From NCBI GenBank assembly GCA_016874945.1, contig VGSO01000223.1, forward strand, positions 1 through 5,225: a DNA stretch of 5,225 bases. The letters are read 5' to 3'. Both the position numbers and the translations under genes were made by a program. Positions within the stretch are counted from its first letter, which is position 1. The number at the start of each line of letters is the position of its first letter. Positions 1 to 4,497 of the stretch are shown here, in pieces. The stretch is from Deltaproteobacteria bacterium (GTDB lineage: Bacteria > Desulfobacterota > Desulfobaccia > Desulfobaccales > 0-14-0-80-60-11). A model generated the notes under the pieces. That model had not been told where the DNA came from. It searched no databases and worked only from the letters and a program-made list of their open reading frames with translations.

Positions 1-106
1 CCCCCAGGTGCGCCAAGCCCTGGAAGAGATGGAAACCATCAGCGCCCACTTCAAACTCCTGGGATCCTTCCCCCAGGCGCCGGGAGTGGAAGTGCTGGGG
101 CAGTGA
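1..106 (+). CDS. pheA: Prephenate dehydratase (possibly chorismate mutase/prephenate dehydratase), C-terminal fragment
   Basis: Partial gene entering from the left edge. The frame beginning at base 2 gives 34 residues and ends at TGA 104-106. The tail contains ALEEMETISAHFKLLGSFP, which matches the end of the C-terminal ACT regulatory domain of PheA (E. coli PheA has ALRELGEITRSMKVLGCYP at the same place). PheA decarboxylates and dehydrates prephenate to phenylpyruvate in phenylalanine synthesis, and its ACT domain normally binds phenylalanine for feedback inhibition. The catalytic part is outside the window, so it is not visible whether a chorismate mutase domain is fused at the N-terminus. 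The stop lies 21 bases before the proposed aroD start on the same strand, which suggests cotranscription. An ACT domain of another enzyme is possible, but the LGS(F/Y)P ending followed by aroD makes PheA the best reading. Confidence 0.8.
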   Translation, partial: PQVRQALEEMETISAHFKLLGSFPQAPGVEVLGQ

Positions 107-109
107 GCA

Positions 110-123
110 GGGAATAGGGAATA
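110..123 (+). repeat. Two tandem GGGAATA heptamers
   Basis: Two perfect GGGAATA units (110-116 and 117-123) fill most of the gap between pheA and aroD. The AGGGA at 116-120, created by the junction of the units, lies 7 bases before the TTG start of aroD and is the only Shine-Dalgarno-like sequence there. The same heptamer, with one substitution, recurs at 3621-3634. Confidence 0.8.
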
Positions 124-127
124 GGTT

Positions 128-844
128 TTGTCCACTGAAGACCGAAGACCGAAGACCGAAGACCGGAAACCGTCTCTCCGCATCTGCGTGCCGGTAATCG
201 AAACCGCCGTCCGCCGCGCCCGGAGCCTCTACCTGCGGGCGGCGCGGCGGGGGTTGTGGGCCGAGTTGCGCCTGGATTACCTGGAAAAGCCGGACCTGCC
301 GCGGCTGTTCCGCACCAAGGCCGGGCCGGTCATCGCCACCAACCGTCGGCGGGAAGAGGGCGGAAAATGGACCGGGACGGAAGCGGAACGGCTGGCGTTA
401 TTGGAAGAATGCCTGGCCTGGGGGGTGGACTTCCTGGACGTGGAACTGGCGGTGGATGCGGCTTGGCGGCGGGAGCTGGCAGGACGCCGGGGCGCCACCG
501 GAATTATCCTTTCCTGGCATGATTTTGGGGGAACCCCGGAAACCGGGCGACTGCAGGATTTGCAGGCGGAAATGCTGGCCGCGCCGGCACAGGTGGTTAA
601 AATCGTCACCCTGGCCCGCCGGCCCGAAGACAACCTCCGGGTTCTCTCCCTCATCCCCCCGGCCAAAGCCCAGGGGCGGGAAATCATCGCCTTCTGCATG
701 GGCCCGGCGGGCAAGTGGTCCCGGGTGGCGGCGCCCCTCTTGGGCAGCTTCCTGACCTTTGCGCCTTTCAGCCAGAAAGGGGCCTCGGCGCCGGGCCAGT
801 TGACGGTGAATGATCTGCGCCGCCTGTGGCGGGTCTTGAAATAA
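128..844 (+). CDS. aroD: Type I 3-dehydroquinate dehydratase
   Basis: Converts 3-dehydroquinate to 3-dehydroshikimate (third step of the shikimate pathway) by Schiff-base chemistry in the cytosol. With the TTG start the protein has 238 residues, within the usual size range of the type I (beta/alpha)8 barrel. Visible landmarks are ICVPV at 19-23 (first strand), ELRLD at 46-50 (substrate-binding Glu/Arg), SWHDF at 129-133 with catalytic His131, VVKIV at 156-160 with the Schiff-base Lys158, FCMGPAGKWSR at 189-199, and SAPGQ at 220-224. The only start codons in frame are TTG 128, because TAG 122-124 closes the frame upstream, and GTG 188, which would cut away the first strand. TTG 128 is preferred, with AGGGA 7 bases upstream. 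Residues about 4-15 (EDRRPKTEDRKP) are encoded by a heptamer repeat and are not family sequence, so the natural start was probably displaced by the repeat. It follows pheA closely and is probably cotranscribed with it. Confidence 0.93.
   Translation: MSTEDRRPKTEDRKPSLRICVPVIETAVRRARSLYLRAARRGLWAELRLDYLEKPDLPRLFRTKAGPVIATNRRREEGGKWTGTEAERLALLEECLAWGVDFLDVELAVDAAWRRELAGRRGATGIILSWHDFGGTPETGRLQDLQAEMLAAPAQVVKIVTLARRPEDNLRVLSLIPPAKAQGREIIAFCMGPAGKWSRVAAPLLGSFLTFAPFSQKGASAPGQLTVNDLRRLWRVLK
137..171 (+). repeat. GAAGACC heptamer array inside the aroD 5' end
   Basis: Four perfect GAAGACC units (137-143, 144-150, 151-157, 158-164) are followed by one degenerate unit, GGAAACC (165-171). It is read through in the aroD frame and encodes a basic/acidic linker before the first beta strand. 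Because the unit is 7 bp, gaining or losing one or two copies would shift the frame, and only changes of three keep it. The same family, in the opposite orientation, appears at 2071-2105 and 3446-3487. Confidence 0.9.
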
Positions 845-882
845 TTAACCACAGATGAACGCAGATTCTCACAGCGCGGCCT
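845..882. other. Gap after aroD with a CCACAGATGAACGCAGAT-type motif
   Basis: Short spacer after the aroD stop. It contains the imperfect direct repeat ACAGATGA/ACGCAGAT at 850-866. From memory, closely similar ACAGATGAACACAGAT strings occur between genes in many environmental bacterial genomes, but I cannot check that here. No terminator hairpin with a T-run follows aroD. Confidence 0.4.
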
Positions 883-1058
883 TTAGCCCGGATAATTCAC
901 GAAGCTGGATGAAAGGCACTGCTCAGCATTGCGCTTAACGGCCTGGACCAGGACCTGGTGGCCACGCCATCAAGAACGGCCAGATCGGCATCCAGCATGA
1001 CCTTCTCGCCGCGACTCAGCAGGATGGCCCGTTCTATTCTCTCTTCCGGTGCCGGCAT
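883..1058 (-). pseudogene. Decayed ORF6N-domain gene (frameshifted, truncated)
   Basis: From ATG 1058 the minus strand reads MPAPEERIERAILLSRGEK and continues VMLDADLAVLDGVATR. This matches the start of the ORF6N domain (typically ERIExxILLIRGxKVMLDxDLAxLYGVxTR). That frame then turns to unrelated residues and stops at TGA 897-899 after 53 residues. Moving to the frame in which one base is missing right after the ATR codons gives LVQAVKRNAEQ, the next ORF6N segment (canonical TRVLVQAVKRN), ending at TAA 883-885. The second half of the domain (RFPxDFMFQL) and everything beyond are gone or unrecognisable. ORF6N domains occur in phage anti-repressor/KilA-N-type DNA-binding proteins and in many stand-alone bacterial genes, so this is probably a mobile-element remnant. 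The I-to-S and Y-to-D changes in conserved positions support decay. It lies 29 bases downstream of the dehydrogenase stop. Confidence 0.72.
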
Positions 1059-1087
1059 CGGTCCATCCTACCGCATAATCCAGTTTA

Positions 1088-2065
1088 CTAAGGCTCCAAC
1101 ACCACCTTCAAAGATTCTTGGGCTTCGGCCACGATTTTGAAGGCTGCCTGGATTTGGGTTAACGGCAGGGTTTGGGTGATGGTGTCTTTGATGTTGATCG
1201 TTTTATTGGCGATGAGGGCCAGGGCTTCTTCCAAATCCGCCGGCGCGGCGCCGTAGGAGGAGGTCACGGTGAGCTCGTTGCGCCAAAAGTCGGGGATGGG
1301 AAGGGCGATATCCCGGTTGGGGATGGCAAAGAGGAGGATGATTCCGGCTTTATCGACGCAGCGGAAGGCTTGCTCCACCGCGGCATAGGCGCCAGTGCAG
1401 ATGATGACCCGATCCGCCGGCAGATTCAGGTCTTGGGCCGCGTGCGCCACTTGGTCGGCGCCGAATTCTTTAGCTTTATTCAGACGATACTCGTTAATAT
1501 CGGTGGCCGCCACCCGGGCGCCGGTCAACTTGGCCAACTGAATGTTGAGGATGCCGGAGATGCCGCAGCCCAGGATCAAGACGGTGTGGTCCGCCCGGAT
1601 ATCAATGAGCCGCAGCCCCCTTACCCCGCAGGCCAGGGGTTCGATCATGGTGCCTTCGGCATAGGAAACCTGATCCGGCAAGACATACACCCCGTAATCC
1701 ACATTGATCTGGGGGACCCGGACAAATTCACTGTAGCCGCCGGGATCGTAGTTGCCTTGGTGTAAGGTATCGCAGGCCGTATGATGGCCGGCCCGGCAAT
1801 ATTTGCAGTTATTACACGGCACGTGATGGCTGACAAAGACGCGCTGGCCCATGTGGTATCTGTCGGATTGGGACTCCACGATGTCGCCGGCGATCTCATG
1901 GCCCAGAATGCGGGGCGCCTTTTTAATCCGGTACCATTCCATGACATCGGTGCCGCAGATGCCGCTGGCGCGGACTTTGACCAGGATCTCCCCCGGCCCG
2001 ATCTTCGGGATGGGAAGTTCCTCCAGGCGGATATCGTTATTGTTGTAGTATTTGGCGACGAGCAT
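1088..2065 (-). CDS. Zinc-dependent medium-chain alcohol/polyol dehydrogenase
   Basis: A cytosolic MDR-superfamily oxidoreductase of the threonine/sorbitol dehydrogenase type, 325 residues from ATG 2065 (family about 340). N-terminal GroES-like catalytic domain: GICGTD with Cys37, LGHEIAG with His56-Glu57, and IEPLAC with Glu142 are the catalytic-zinc region. Cys84, Cys87, Cys90 and Cys98 (CNNCKYCRAGHHTAC) form the structural zinc lobe. Rossmann domain: LGCGISG at 165-171 is the GxGxxG loop, and Asp189 at the end of the second strand suggests NAD rather than NADP. The substrate cannot be read from sequence; a secondary alcohol of a sugar or polyol is likely. The frame stays open upstream to a TTG at 2140, but those 25 extra residues (including KPKTENRKPKT) come from repeats and are unlike the family. 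ATG 2065 is therefore preferred although no Shine-Dalgarno precedes it. It lies 179 bases downstream of the LsrF-like gene on the same strand and probably acts in the same pathway. Confidence 0.88.
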   Translation of the reverse strand: MLVAKYYNNNDIRLEELPIPKIGPGEILVKVRASGICGTDVMEWYRIKKAPRILGHEIAGDIVESQSDRYHMGQRVFVSHHVPCNNCKYCRAGHHTACDTLHQGNYDPGGYSEFVRVPQINVDYGVYVLPDQVSYAEGTMIEPLACGVRGLRLIDIRADHTVLILGCGISGILNIQLAKLTGARVAATDINEYRLNKAKEFGADQVAHAAQDLNLPADRVIICTGAYAAVEQAFRCVDKAGIILLFAIPNRDIALPIPDFWRNELTVTSSYGAAPADLEEALALIANKTINIKDTITQTLPLTQIQAAFKIVAEAQESLKVVLEP

Positions 2066-2070
2066 ATAAG

Positions 2071-2105
<35 letters not shown>

Positions 2106-2112
2106 AATAAAC

Positions 2113-2238
2113 ATAAGCTATCAGCTTTCAGCAAAAACAAATGGTTATGTTGTGCAACTCATACTGGGAGGATTTGCTTTATAAGCACAATTATCTGTAT
2201 TTCTTTAAAAAGCTGACGGCTGAAAGCTGAACGCTTAT
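2113..2238. repeat. 126-bp segment bounded by 20-bp inverted repeats made of AGCTGAA-type heptamers
   Basis: Left arm 2113-2132 and right arm 2219-2238 are inverted copies matching at 18 of 20 positions (GCTGAAAGCTGA, two mismatches, GCTTAT). The right arm belongs to a heptamer run AGCTGAC/GGCTGAA/AGCTGAA/CGCTTAT at 2211-2238. The enclosed 86 bases are AT-rich with no open frame of note. The segment fills the gap between the LsrF-like gene (stop at 2245-2247) and the dehydrogenase. It could be a miniature mobile element or simply two opposed heptamer runs. No target-site duplication is evident. In RNA the arms could pair and present a long hairpin between the two genes. Confidence 0.7.
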
Positions 2239-2244
2239 CTGGTA

Positions 2245-3051
2245 TCACGCTTTCACAGTCGGTTTCTTTTCTTTGGCCTTCTTGAAGATCTCGTGCGCCT
2301 GCTTGACCGAGACATTGTCGTGCACCATGGCCCTTAAAGCCTTGGCTATGGCCACCGGATGGGCGCTCTGCCAGACGTTCCGCCCCAGGTTGATCCCGGC
2401 CGCGCCTTTCTGGATGCCGTCATGCACAAATTCCAGCACCTCCAGTTCCGTCTCGCACTTGGGCCCCCCGGCCATAATGACCGGCACCGGACAGCCGTTC
2501 ACCACCTTGTCAAAACCTTCCTCACACCAATAAGTCTTAACCACCCGGGCGCCCAGTTCCGCGGCGATGCGGCAGCATAAAGCCAGATAACGGGATTCCC
2601 GCTTCTCCATTTCCCGGCCTACGGCGGTGACCGCCATCACCGGAATGCCGTAATCCTCGCAGGCGTTGACCAGGGAGGCCAGATTCTTCAGAGTCTCCTT
2701 TTCATAATGACTGCCGATAAAGACCGAGATCCCCACGGCGGCCGCGTTCAAGCGGATAATTTCTTCTATGGAGGTGGTGATTTCCTCATTGGCCAGATCC
2801 TCTCCCACCATGCTGGTGCATCCGGATACCCTCAGCACAATGGGCTTGCTGCTAAGAGGGTCTATGGCCGCCCGCAATACCCCCCGGGTGCAAAAGATGG
2901 CATCCGCATAAGGCAGCAGCGGTTTCACCGTCTCTCCCGGCTTTTCCAGATTCCGGGTAGGGCCTTGAAAATAACCATGATCAATGGGCATAAAAAAACA
3001 TCTGCCCCCCGGCATGAGTTGGCCTAAGCGATTTTTCATTCCCCAATCCAT
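2245..3051 (-). CDS. lsrF: LsrF-family 3-hydroxy-5-phosphonooxypentane-2,4-dione thiolase / class I aldolase-like protein
   Basis: A 268-residue TIM-barrel protein of the DeoC/class I fructose-bisphosphate aldolase superfamily. E. coli LsrF transfers the acetyl group of phosphorylated AI-2 breakdown product to CoA, giving acetyl-CoA and dihydroxyacetone phosphate. Resemblance to LsrF is extended: DWGMKNRL at 2-9 (LsrF DWGMQSRL), DHGYFQGPT at 24-32, CTRGVLR at 54-60, VVKTY with Lys172 as the expected Schiff-base lysine, GCPVPVIMAGG at 186-196, and GRNVWQSAHPVA at 223-234. It starts at the DWGM motif, so it lacks the roughly 30-residue N-terminal extension of E. coli LsrF. ATG 3051 has AGGAGA a few bases upstream. 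No lsr transporter, kinase or repressor gene is visible, and the partner is a zinc dehydrogenase, so another phosphorylated keto-sugar may be the real substrate. The archaeal ADH synthase family is a more distant alternative. Family is secure, substrate is not. Confidence 0.85.
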   Translation of the reverse strand: MDWGMKNRLGQLMPGGRCFFMPIDHGYFQGPTRNLEKPGETVKPLLPYADAIFCTRGVLRAAIDPLSSKPIVLRVSGCTSMVGEDLANEEITTSIEEIIRLNAAAVGISVFIGSHYEKETLKNLASLVNACEDYGIPVMAVTAVGREMEKRESRYLALCCRIAAELGARVVKTYWCEEGFDKVVNGCPVPVIMAGGPKCETELEVLEFVHDGIQKGAAGINLGRNVWQSAHPVAIAKALRAMVHDNVSVKQAHEIFKKAKEKKPTVKA

Positions 3052-3086
3052 TTCAAATCTCCTATCCCTTGAGCATCGTAAATAGA

Positions 3087-3128
3087 GTTGTTAGTTGTTA
3101 GTTCTTAGTTCTTAGTTCTTAGTTAATA
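3087..3128 (-). repeat. TAAGAAC-type heptamer array upstream of the LsrF-like gene
   Basis: On the plus strand six 7-bp units run GTTGTTA (twice), GTTCTTA (three times), GTTAATA. On the coding strand of the LsrF-like gene this reads as TAAGAAC/TAACAAC units ending 35 bases before its ATG, upstream of the AGGAGA ribosome binding site, so it probably lies in the leader or promoter region. The sequence is unrelated to the GAAGACC family but has the same period. Confidence 0.88.
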
Positions 3129-3206
3129 ACAAAGAGGAATCCCAGAGTTATTTTAAGATTGAGTGTATTTTAATGGTAAAATGGCATAACATCATTTAAG
3201 AAGTCA

Positions 3207-3416
3207 TTATTCCGGTCGGACAATCAAATAACCTTTATTGATCAGCCAATGATGAAATTGATAAGTTGTGTATCGGCAAGCTGTTTTACAAGTCAGTCTT
3301 ATCTTTTCATAGGCATCGGAGCCCTCCGGTTGACTATCCAAATCCAACTGTACGGGGCATTGGACATCTTTACAGAATTCCCGGCGCTGATAATCAATAT
3401 AACCCTGAATGGACAT
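3207..3416 (-). CDS. Small Cys-containing protein of unknown function (69 aa)
   Basis: I do not recognise the family. The protein is 69 residues, hydrophilic, with no signal peptide or membrane segment. It has two cysteine pairs, Cys15/Cys20 (FCKDVQCPV) and Cys43/Cys47 (TCKTACRYTT), followed by His55-His56 and an aromatic tail (YQFHHWLINKGYLIVRPE). That layout would suit a metal site or paired disulfides, but this is inference. It looks real: the start ATG 3416 is preceded by AGGAG about 9 bases upstream, a plausible promoter (TTGACA, 17 bases, TAGGAT) lies at 3551-3579, and the composition is normal for a soluble protein. The putative leader of about 130 bases carries a heptamer array. It is transcribed toward the LsrF-like gene, 155 bases away, with no obvious terminator between. 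Confidence 0.65.
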   Translation of the reverse strand: MSIQGYIDYQRREFCKDVQCPVQLDLDSQPEGSDAYEKIRLTCKTACRYTTYQFHHWLINKGYLIVRPE

Positions 3417-3445
3417 CTGGCGTCTCTCCTGCCTCCATCAAATAA

Positions 3446-3487
3446 GGTCTTCGGTCTTCGGTCTTCGGTCTTCGGTTTTCGGTCTTC
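3446..3487 (-). repeat. GAAGACC heptamer array in the leader of the 69-aa gene
   Basis: Six consecutive 7-bp units on the plus strand: GGTCTTC four times, GGTTTTC once, GGTCTTC once. On the coding strand of the 69-residue gene they read GAAGACC/GAAAACC and end 29 bases before its ATG, just upstream of the ribosome binding site. One unit is of the GAAAACC type, which links this array to the one at 2071-2105. Confidence 0.9.
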
Positions 3488-3550
3488 GGCCAAAAAATTT
3501 AACATGACCATTTAGATAAAAATTACGTGTATTCCGAAGATTAGTTAAGC

Positions 3551-3579
3551 ATCCTAAGGTCTTCCCTAAAACCTGTCAA
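3551..3579 (-). promoter_or_regulatory. Putative sigma70-type promoter of the 69-aa gene
   Basis: On the minus strand, TTGACA (3574-3579) and TAGGAT (3551-3556) are separated by 17 bases. The -35 is perfect and the -10 matches at four of six positions. Transcription would start near 3544, giving a leader of about 128 bases that includes the GAAGACC array. Confidence 0.45.
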
Positions 3580-3588
3580 GTCAATTGT

Positions 3589-3620
3589 TCCTCCTGGTGA
3601 TCATGCCGCGCCCAGGAGGA
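3589..3620. repeat. Perfect 9-bp inverted repeat (hairpin)
   Basis: TCCTCCTGG at 3589-3597 pairs perfectly with CCAGGAGGA at 3612-3620 around a 14-base loop. No T-run follows on either strand, so it is not an intrinsic terminator. It lies between the terminator of the 64-aa gene and the putative promoter of the 69-aa gene, and could be an operator or a structural element. Confidence 0.55.
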
Positions 3621-3634
3621 TAGGGAATAGGGAT
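3621..3634 (+). repeat. Two TAGGGAA-type heptamers
   Basis: TAGGGAA (3621-3627) followed by TAGGGAT (3628-3634). In a shifted register this is the GGGAATA heptamer also found twice at 110-123. It directly abuts the 3589-3620 hairpin. Confidence 0.65.
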
Positions 3635-3645
3635 CCCTTTACCCT

Positions 3646-3678
3646 AAAAAAACCGGGGCGCCCTGGAGGGGCGCCCCG
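3646..3678 (-). terminator. Rho-independent terminator of the 64-aa gene
   Basis: A perfect 10-bp GC-rich stem (3654-3663 with 3669-3678, CGGGGCGCCC type) with a 5-base loop. On the minus strand it is followed, after one G, by seven T (A-run 3646-3652 on the plus strand). It starts 22 bases after the stop codon of the minus-strand gene ending at 3701. On the plus strand only three T follow, so it acts mainly on minus-strand transcripts. Confidence 0.85.
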
Positions 3679-3700
3679 TTTGGCAAATTGGCAAGGCAGC

Positions 3701-3895
3701 CTAAAAATTGCTTACTTTTTTGCGGAAAAACTTGCAGCGGGCAGGAGCGGTGAACGCACCCAGCCGGTCCTCTTTGAAAATTGCCAGAAAATAAGGATAC
3801 TCGATAGCCCGGCAGTGGCCGTAACATACCTGGGAAACCTGGGGGTCGCAAGTCCTTTTAAATTCCCGGCAATTCTCGCAGATAATTTCTATCAT
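3701..3895 (-). CDS. Small Cys-rich protein of unknown function, possible zinc-binding (64 aa)
   Basis: Family not recognised. From ATG 3895 the protein has 64 residues, with Cys6 and Cys9 (CENC), Cys16, Cys24, His27-Cys28 (CYGHC) and Cys54. The clustered CxxC and CxxHC ligands would suit a small zinc or iron-sulfur site. The C-terminal third is basic (ARCKFFRKK), so a nucleic-acid role is possible but unproven. The start is well supported: AGGAGG at 3905-3910 lies 9 bases upstream. An in-frame upstream start would add 14 residues but would place that ribosome binding site inside the gene. A strong intrinsic terminator follows 22 bases after the TAG stop, so this is a monocistronic unit. It has no sequence similarity to the neighbouring 69-aa protein beyond being Cys-rich. 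Confidence 0.72.
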   Translation of the reverse strand: MIEIICENCREFKRTCDPQVSQVCYGHCRAIEYPYFLAIFKEDRLGAFTAPARCKFFRKKVSNF

Positions 3896-4400
3896 TGGGC
3901 GACTCCTCCTTTTTTCCAAAATCTCTCCTCCTGCCATTTGGATTTACCAGTACTTGAAGGGAGTATTTTTCGCCGTCTGTCAGGTCCCTTCCTGGTCCCG
4001 GGAATGGCTGGCAAGTCGGAGTGGGGAAAAGGCACCGGATTATCCCTCATTATATATAAGCTAATTCTATGCCAACTAACTTGGGCGCCGGTTACAAAAA
4101 ACCACTTCAGGATAACAGGTGGAAATTATTAAATTAATAACCAGGCCCCACAAACTCCAGGCAAATTTTGTGGTGCTTCTAACACCGGGCTTTGGGGGAA
4201 TCGGTATCAGTCCGGGGGGTGATTCTCCCCGCGGAGAGAAAGGAAAATGACGCCCTAAGGCCATCTTAATCATGAAAACCTGGACAACATTCAGATAGGG
4301 ATTGGATTCAAGACTGCTTCAAATTCTTGCGGTCCCGCACCGCCTCCGGTGAAGCCGGGTTCGAGACCCATCCTTTAAATCCCCTTCATTCATAAATTTC
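3896..4400. other. About 500 bases without a convincing gene
   Basis: Open frames here on both strands lack ribosome binding sites and recognisable protein sequence. The region holds the leader of the 64-aa gene and several small inverted repeats. CCACAAA/TTTGTGG occurs at 4148-4154/4167-4173. A G-rich 7-bp stem with one G-T pair lies at 4213-4219/4225-4231. A tRNA T-arm-like string GGGTTCGAGACCC lies within 4320-4380. No complete tRNA, known riboswitch or terminator could be assembled. It may contain an undescribed small RNA, but nothing proves transcription. Confidence 0.4.
4049..4075 (-). promoter_or_regulatory. Weak candidate promoter for the 64-aa gene
   Basis: On the minus strand, TTGGCA (4070-4075) and a perfect TATAAT (4049-4054) are separated by only 15 bases, which is short. 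It would give a leader of roughly 145 bases before the 64-aa gene. The perfect -10 sits in an AT-rich patch, so chance occurrence is quite possible. Confidence 0.25.
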
Positions 4401-4414
4401 TTGACACTTGTCAA
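4401..4414. promoter_or_regulatory. Palindromic operator candidate covering the -35 box
   Basis: TTGACA-CT-TGTCAA is a perfect 6-bp inverted repeat with a 2-bp centre. Its left half is the -35 hexamer of the ligase promoter. A dimeric repressor bound here would block RNA polymerase. The regulator is not in the window. The symmetry could partly be chance, since one arm is a consensus -35. Confidence 0.45.
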
Positions 4415-4428
4415 AGACTTTGTAATAT
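4401..4428 (+). promoter_or_regulatory. Sigma70-type promoter of the acyl-CoA ligase gene
   Basis: A perfect TTGACA (4401-4406), a 16-base spacer and TAATAT (4423-4428). Transcription would start near 4435, leaving a leader of about 62 bases before ATG 4498. Confidence 0.6.
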
Positions 4429-4497
4429 ACTTCACATGGGTTAATCCCGGTGAGGACCCAACCGACGTAAACCAAATCCTCAAGGAGGTAGCAGTCT

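Noticed and set aside
277..852. 191-aa minus-strand ORF over aroD
   Set aside because: Antisense shadow of a clearly functional aroD; Arg/Ser-rich with no recognisable domain.
958..1140. 60-aa plus-strand ORF
   Set aside because: Antisense to the ORF6N relic and the dehydrogenase end; low-complexity Ser/Arg composition.
1172..1765. 197-aa plus-strand ORF over the dehydrogenase
   Set aside because: Antisense shadow, rich in Gly/Asp; the minus strand encodes all expected dehydrogenase motifs.
3087..3487. CRISPR array suggested by short repeats
   Set aside because: The units are 7 bp and directly contiguous with no spacers, so they are microsatellite-type tandem repeats.
3680..4132. 150-aa plus-strand ORF
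   Set aside because: Starts beside the terminator stem, has no ribosome binding site, and lies antisense to the well-supported 64-aa gene.
4076..4273. 65-aa minus-strand ORF
   Set aside because: Pro/Arg-rich start, no Shine-Dalgarno, no recognisable protein features.
4228..4305. Glycine riboswitch-like strings (GGAGAG, then GCCCTAAGG)
   Set aside because: Spacing and the expected core (CCGAAGG and the later conserved segment) do not match, and the next gene is an acyl-CoA ligase rather than a glycine gene.
4320..4380. tRNA (including selenocysteine tRNA) suggested by CTTCAAA and GGGTTCGAGACCC
   Set aside because: The anticodon stem does not pair around CTTCAAA, there is no D-arm, and the T-stem has only three pairs in the canonical register.
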